Assembly: GCA_024699575.1 (NCBI GenBank)
Contig: JAILPF010000489.1
Location: 1 to 8,195 of the forward strand
DNA: 8,195 nt
Origin: Acetatifactor sp.
GTDB taxonomy: Bacteria; Bacillota; Clostridia; Lachnospirales; Lachnospiraceae
Reading direction: 5' to 3'
In this document: positions 6,988 through 8,195 of the stretch, piece by piece
Layout of the letters: the number at the start of each line of letters is the position of its first letter
Position numbering within the stretch: position 1 is the first letter of the stretch
Position numbers and translations under genes: made by a program
The notes under the pieces: generated by a model
The model's database searches: none
Told to the model about the DNA's origin: nothing
Seen by the model: the letters and a program-made list of their open reading frames with translations, nothing else

Positions 6988-8195
6988 CTTTGCTTCATAC
7001 CAATTATTACCGGTATGAAGATCAACTTCAAGTGTTACCAGCAAATCAGCAGCTTTCTTCATATTTTCTTCAAGGAGTGTTCTGACAATCTCCTCTTCCT
7101 CAACACATGTCTCAATCAGCAGTTCATCATGTACCTGAAGAATCAGCCTCGACTTCAGGTTCTGTTCCTTAAGTGCTTTGTGCACCCTAATCATCGCAAT
7201 CTTAATAATATCGGCTGCAGTTCCCTGAATAGGAGAATTCATAGCTATTCTCTCACCAAAAGATCTCTGCATAAAATTAGAGGAAGAAAGTTCCGGAACC
7301 GGTCTTCTTCTGCCATACATAGTGACAGCGTAGCCTTTTTCCTTTGCATCAGTTACTAACTTATCCAAAAACTCTTTCACCTTTGGATATGTCTCAAAAT
7401 ATTGTTCAATATATTCAGCGGCTTCCGCTCTGCTGATGCTTAAATCCTGACTCAGTCCAAAGGAGCTGATTCCATATACAATACCAAAGTTAACAGCCTT
7501 TGCATTTCTACGCTGTAAGTCTGTCACCTCGGCAAAAGGCGTGTGAAATACTTTGGAAGCTGTGATTCTATGAATATCCTGATCCATATGATACGCTTCG
7601 ATAAGTTGCTCATCCCCTGACATATGCGCCAAAACACGAAGCTCAATCTGAGAGTAATCCGCATCCATAAATTCAAAGCCCTCCTCAGGGATAAAAACTT
7701 TTCGAATTCTTCTACCAAGCTCCATACGCATAGGTATATTTTGAAGATTCGGCTCTGTCGAACTGATTCTTCCGGTGGCTGTTATGGTCTGATTAAAGCT
7801 GGAATGAATTCTCTCATCTTCTCCAATATAAGCCGCAAGTCCATCTGCGTAAGTGGATTTCAATTTCGTCAACCCACGGTACTCTAAAATATCCTTTACA
7901 ATGGGAAATTCAGGAGCAAGCTTATCGAGCACATCCGCAGCCGTGGAATAACCGGTCTTAGTCTTCTTTCCTCCGGGCAGTTCCAGTTTTTCGAACAAAA
8001 TCTCACCAAGCTGTTTCGGAGAATTGATATTAAATTCACTTCCTGCCTGTTGATGAATTGATTGCTCCAGTTCGGTAATTCTGGCAATCAACGCCTCTCC
8101 GTATGCACGCAGTTCTTCCCGACGGACTTTAATTCCTTCCCTCTCCATATCATACAACACCAGAGAAAGCGGCATCTCTATTTCATGCATCAGCC
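6985..8195 (-). CDS. polA: DNA polymerase I, C-terminal polymerase domain (5' end outside window)
   Basis: About 403 codons of the 3' end are present; the frame continues through the right edge, so the first in-window ATG (8190) is internal, within the family segment (E)IEMPL..VL.DME.EGI. This covers thumb, palm and fingers of a family A polymerase. Counting from that Met: the TATGRISS and NLQNIP motifs (137-144, 149-153), motif A D-Y-S-Q-I-E-L-R (178-185, catalytic Asp178), the O-helix R227-R-N-A-K231...F235...Y239, the Q-G-T-A-A-D segment (322-327) and motif C Q-V-H-D-E (352-356, catalytic Asp355). All catalytic positions are intact. Phe at the O-helix position fits a polymerase that discriminates against dideoxynucleotides. 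The 5'-nuclease and exonuclease-like regions are not visible. The enzyme fills gaps in repair and Okazaki-fragment processing. It heads the visible part of the operon; its promoter lies outside. Confidence 0.98.
   Translation of the reverse strand, partial: LMHEIEMPLSLVLYDMEREGIKVRREELRAYGEALIARITELEQSIHQQAGSEFNINSPKQLGEILFEKLELPGGKKTKTGYSTAADVLDKLAPEFPIVKDILEYRGLTKLKSTYADGLAAYIGEDERIHSSFNQTITATGRISSTEPNLQNIPMRMELGRRIRKVFIPEEGFEFMDADYSQIELRVLAHMSGDEQLIEAYHMDQDIHRITASKVFHTPFAEVTDLQRRNAKAVNFGIVYGISSFGLSQDLSISRAEAAEYIEQYFETYPKVKEFLDKLVTDAKEKGYAVTMYGRRRPVPELSSSNFMQRSFGERIAMNSPIQGTAADIIKIAMIRVHKALKEQNLKSRLILQVHDELLIETCVEEEEIVRTLLEENMKKAADLLVTLEVDLHTGNNWYEAK

Noticed and set aside
6977..6988. GTG start for coaE at 6988, overlapping the polA stop as GTGA.
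   Set aside because: Only a weak GAAG precedes it, while the ATG at 6976 has TGAGG at 6 nt and begins exactly where the family begins.
1..8195. A mobile element, defence island or CRISPR system in this window.
   Set aside because: I see no transposase, integrase, terminal repeats, direct repeat array or tRNA; all eight genes are conserved-type chromosomal genes with similar style.

Overview
The window carries eight protein genes, all on the minus strand and tightly packed, so it reads from right to left. Moderate-to-low GC, strong AGGAGG-type ribosome binding sites, overlapping genes and the gene families present suggest a strictly anaerobic Firmicute of the class Clostridia, probably Lachnospiraceae-like. 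That placement is an inference from gene content and style; no rRNA or other marker in the window settles it.

Right block (8195 to 3524): polA (5' end outside the window), coaE, an FtsA-like ATPase with a long C-terminal extension, and a YycJ/WalJ-type metallo-beta-lactamase-fold hydrolase. polA and coaE nearly touch, coaE and the FtsA-like gene overlap by 13 bp, and the hydrolase follows after 19 bp. This looks like one housekeeping transcript for DNA repair synthesis, the last step of CoA synthesis, a cytoskeletal or division-type ATPase and a nuclease-like enzyme.

A 96-bp gap (3428-3523) separates the blocks. It is the longest non-coding stretch, contains a plausible promoter and has no convincing terminator.

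Left block (3427 to 1): a small ACT-domain protein and a PFL-family/DUF711 protein (a conserved pair of unknown function), then a cysteine-type sulfatase with no signal peptide, then the start of a CHR-family (chromate/sulfate) transporter cut off by the left edge. Gaps are 43, 16 and 12 bp, so the four genes are probably co-transcribed. The sulfatase and transporter appear translationally coupled, because the transporter's ribosome binding site overlaps the sulfatase stop codon. One reading is that the sulfatase frees sulfate in the cytoplasm and the CHR protein moves the anion across the membrane; the link to ACT-DUF711 is unexplained.

I found no tRNA, rRNA, CRISPR array, insertion sequence, integrase, clear riboswitch or broken gene. 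The most interesting points are the sulfatase-CHR coupling behind ACT-DUF711 and the repeated beta-grasp-like tail of the FtsA-like protein.
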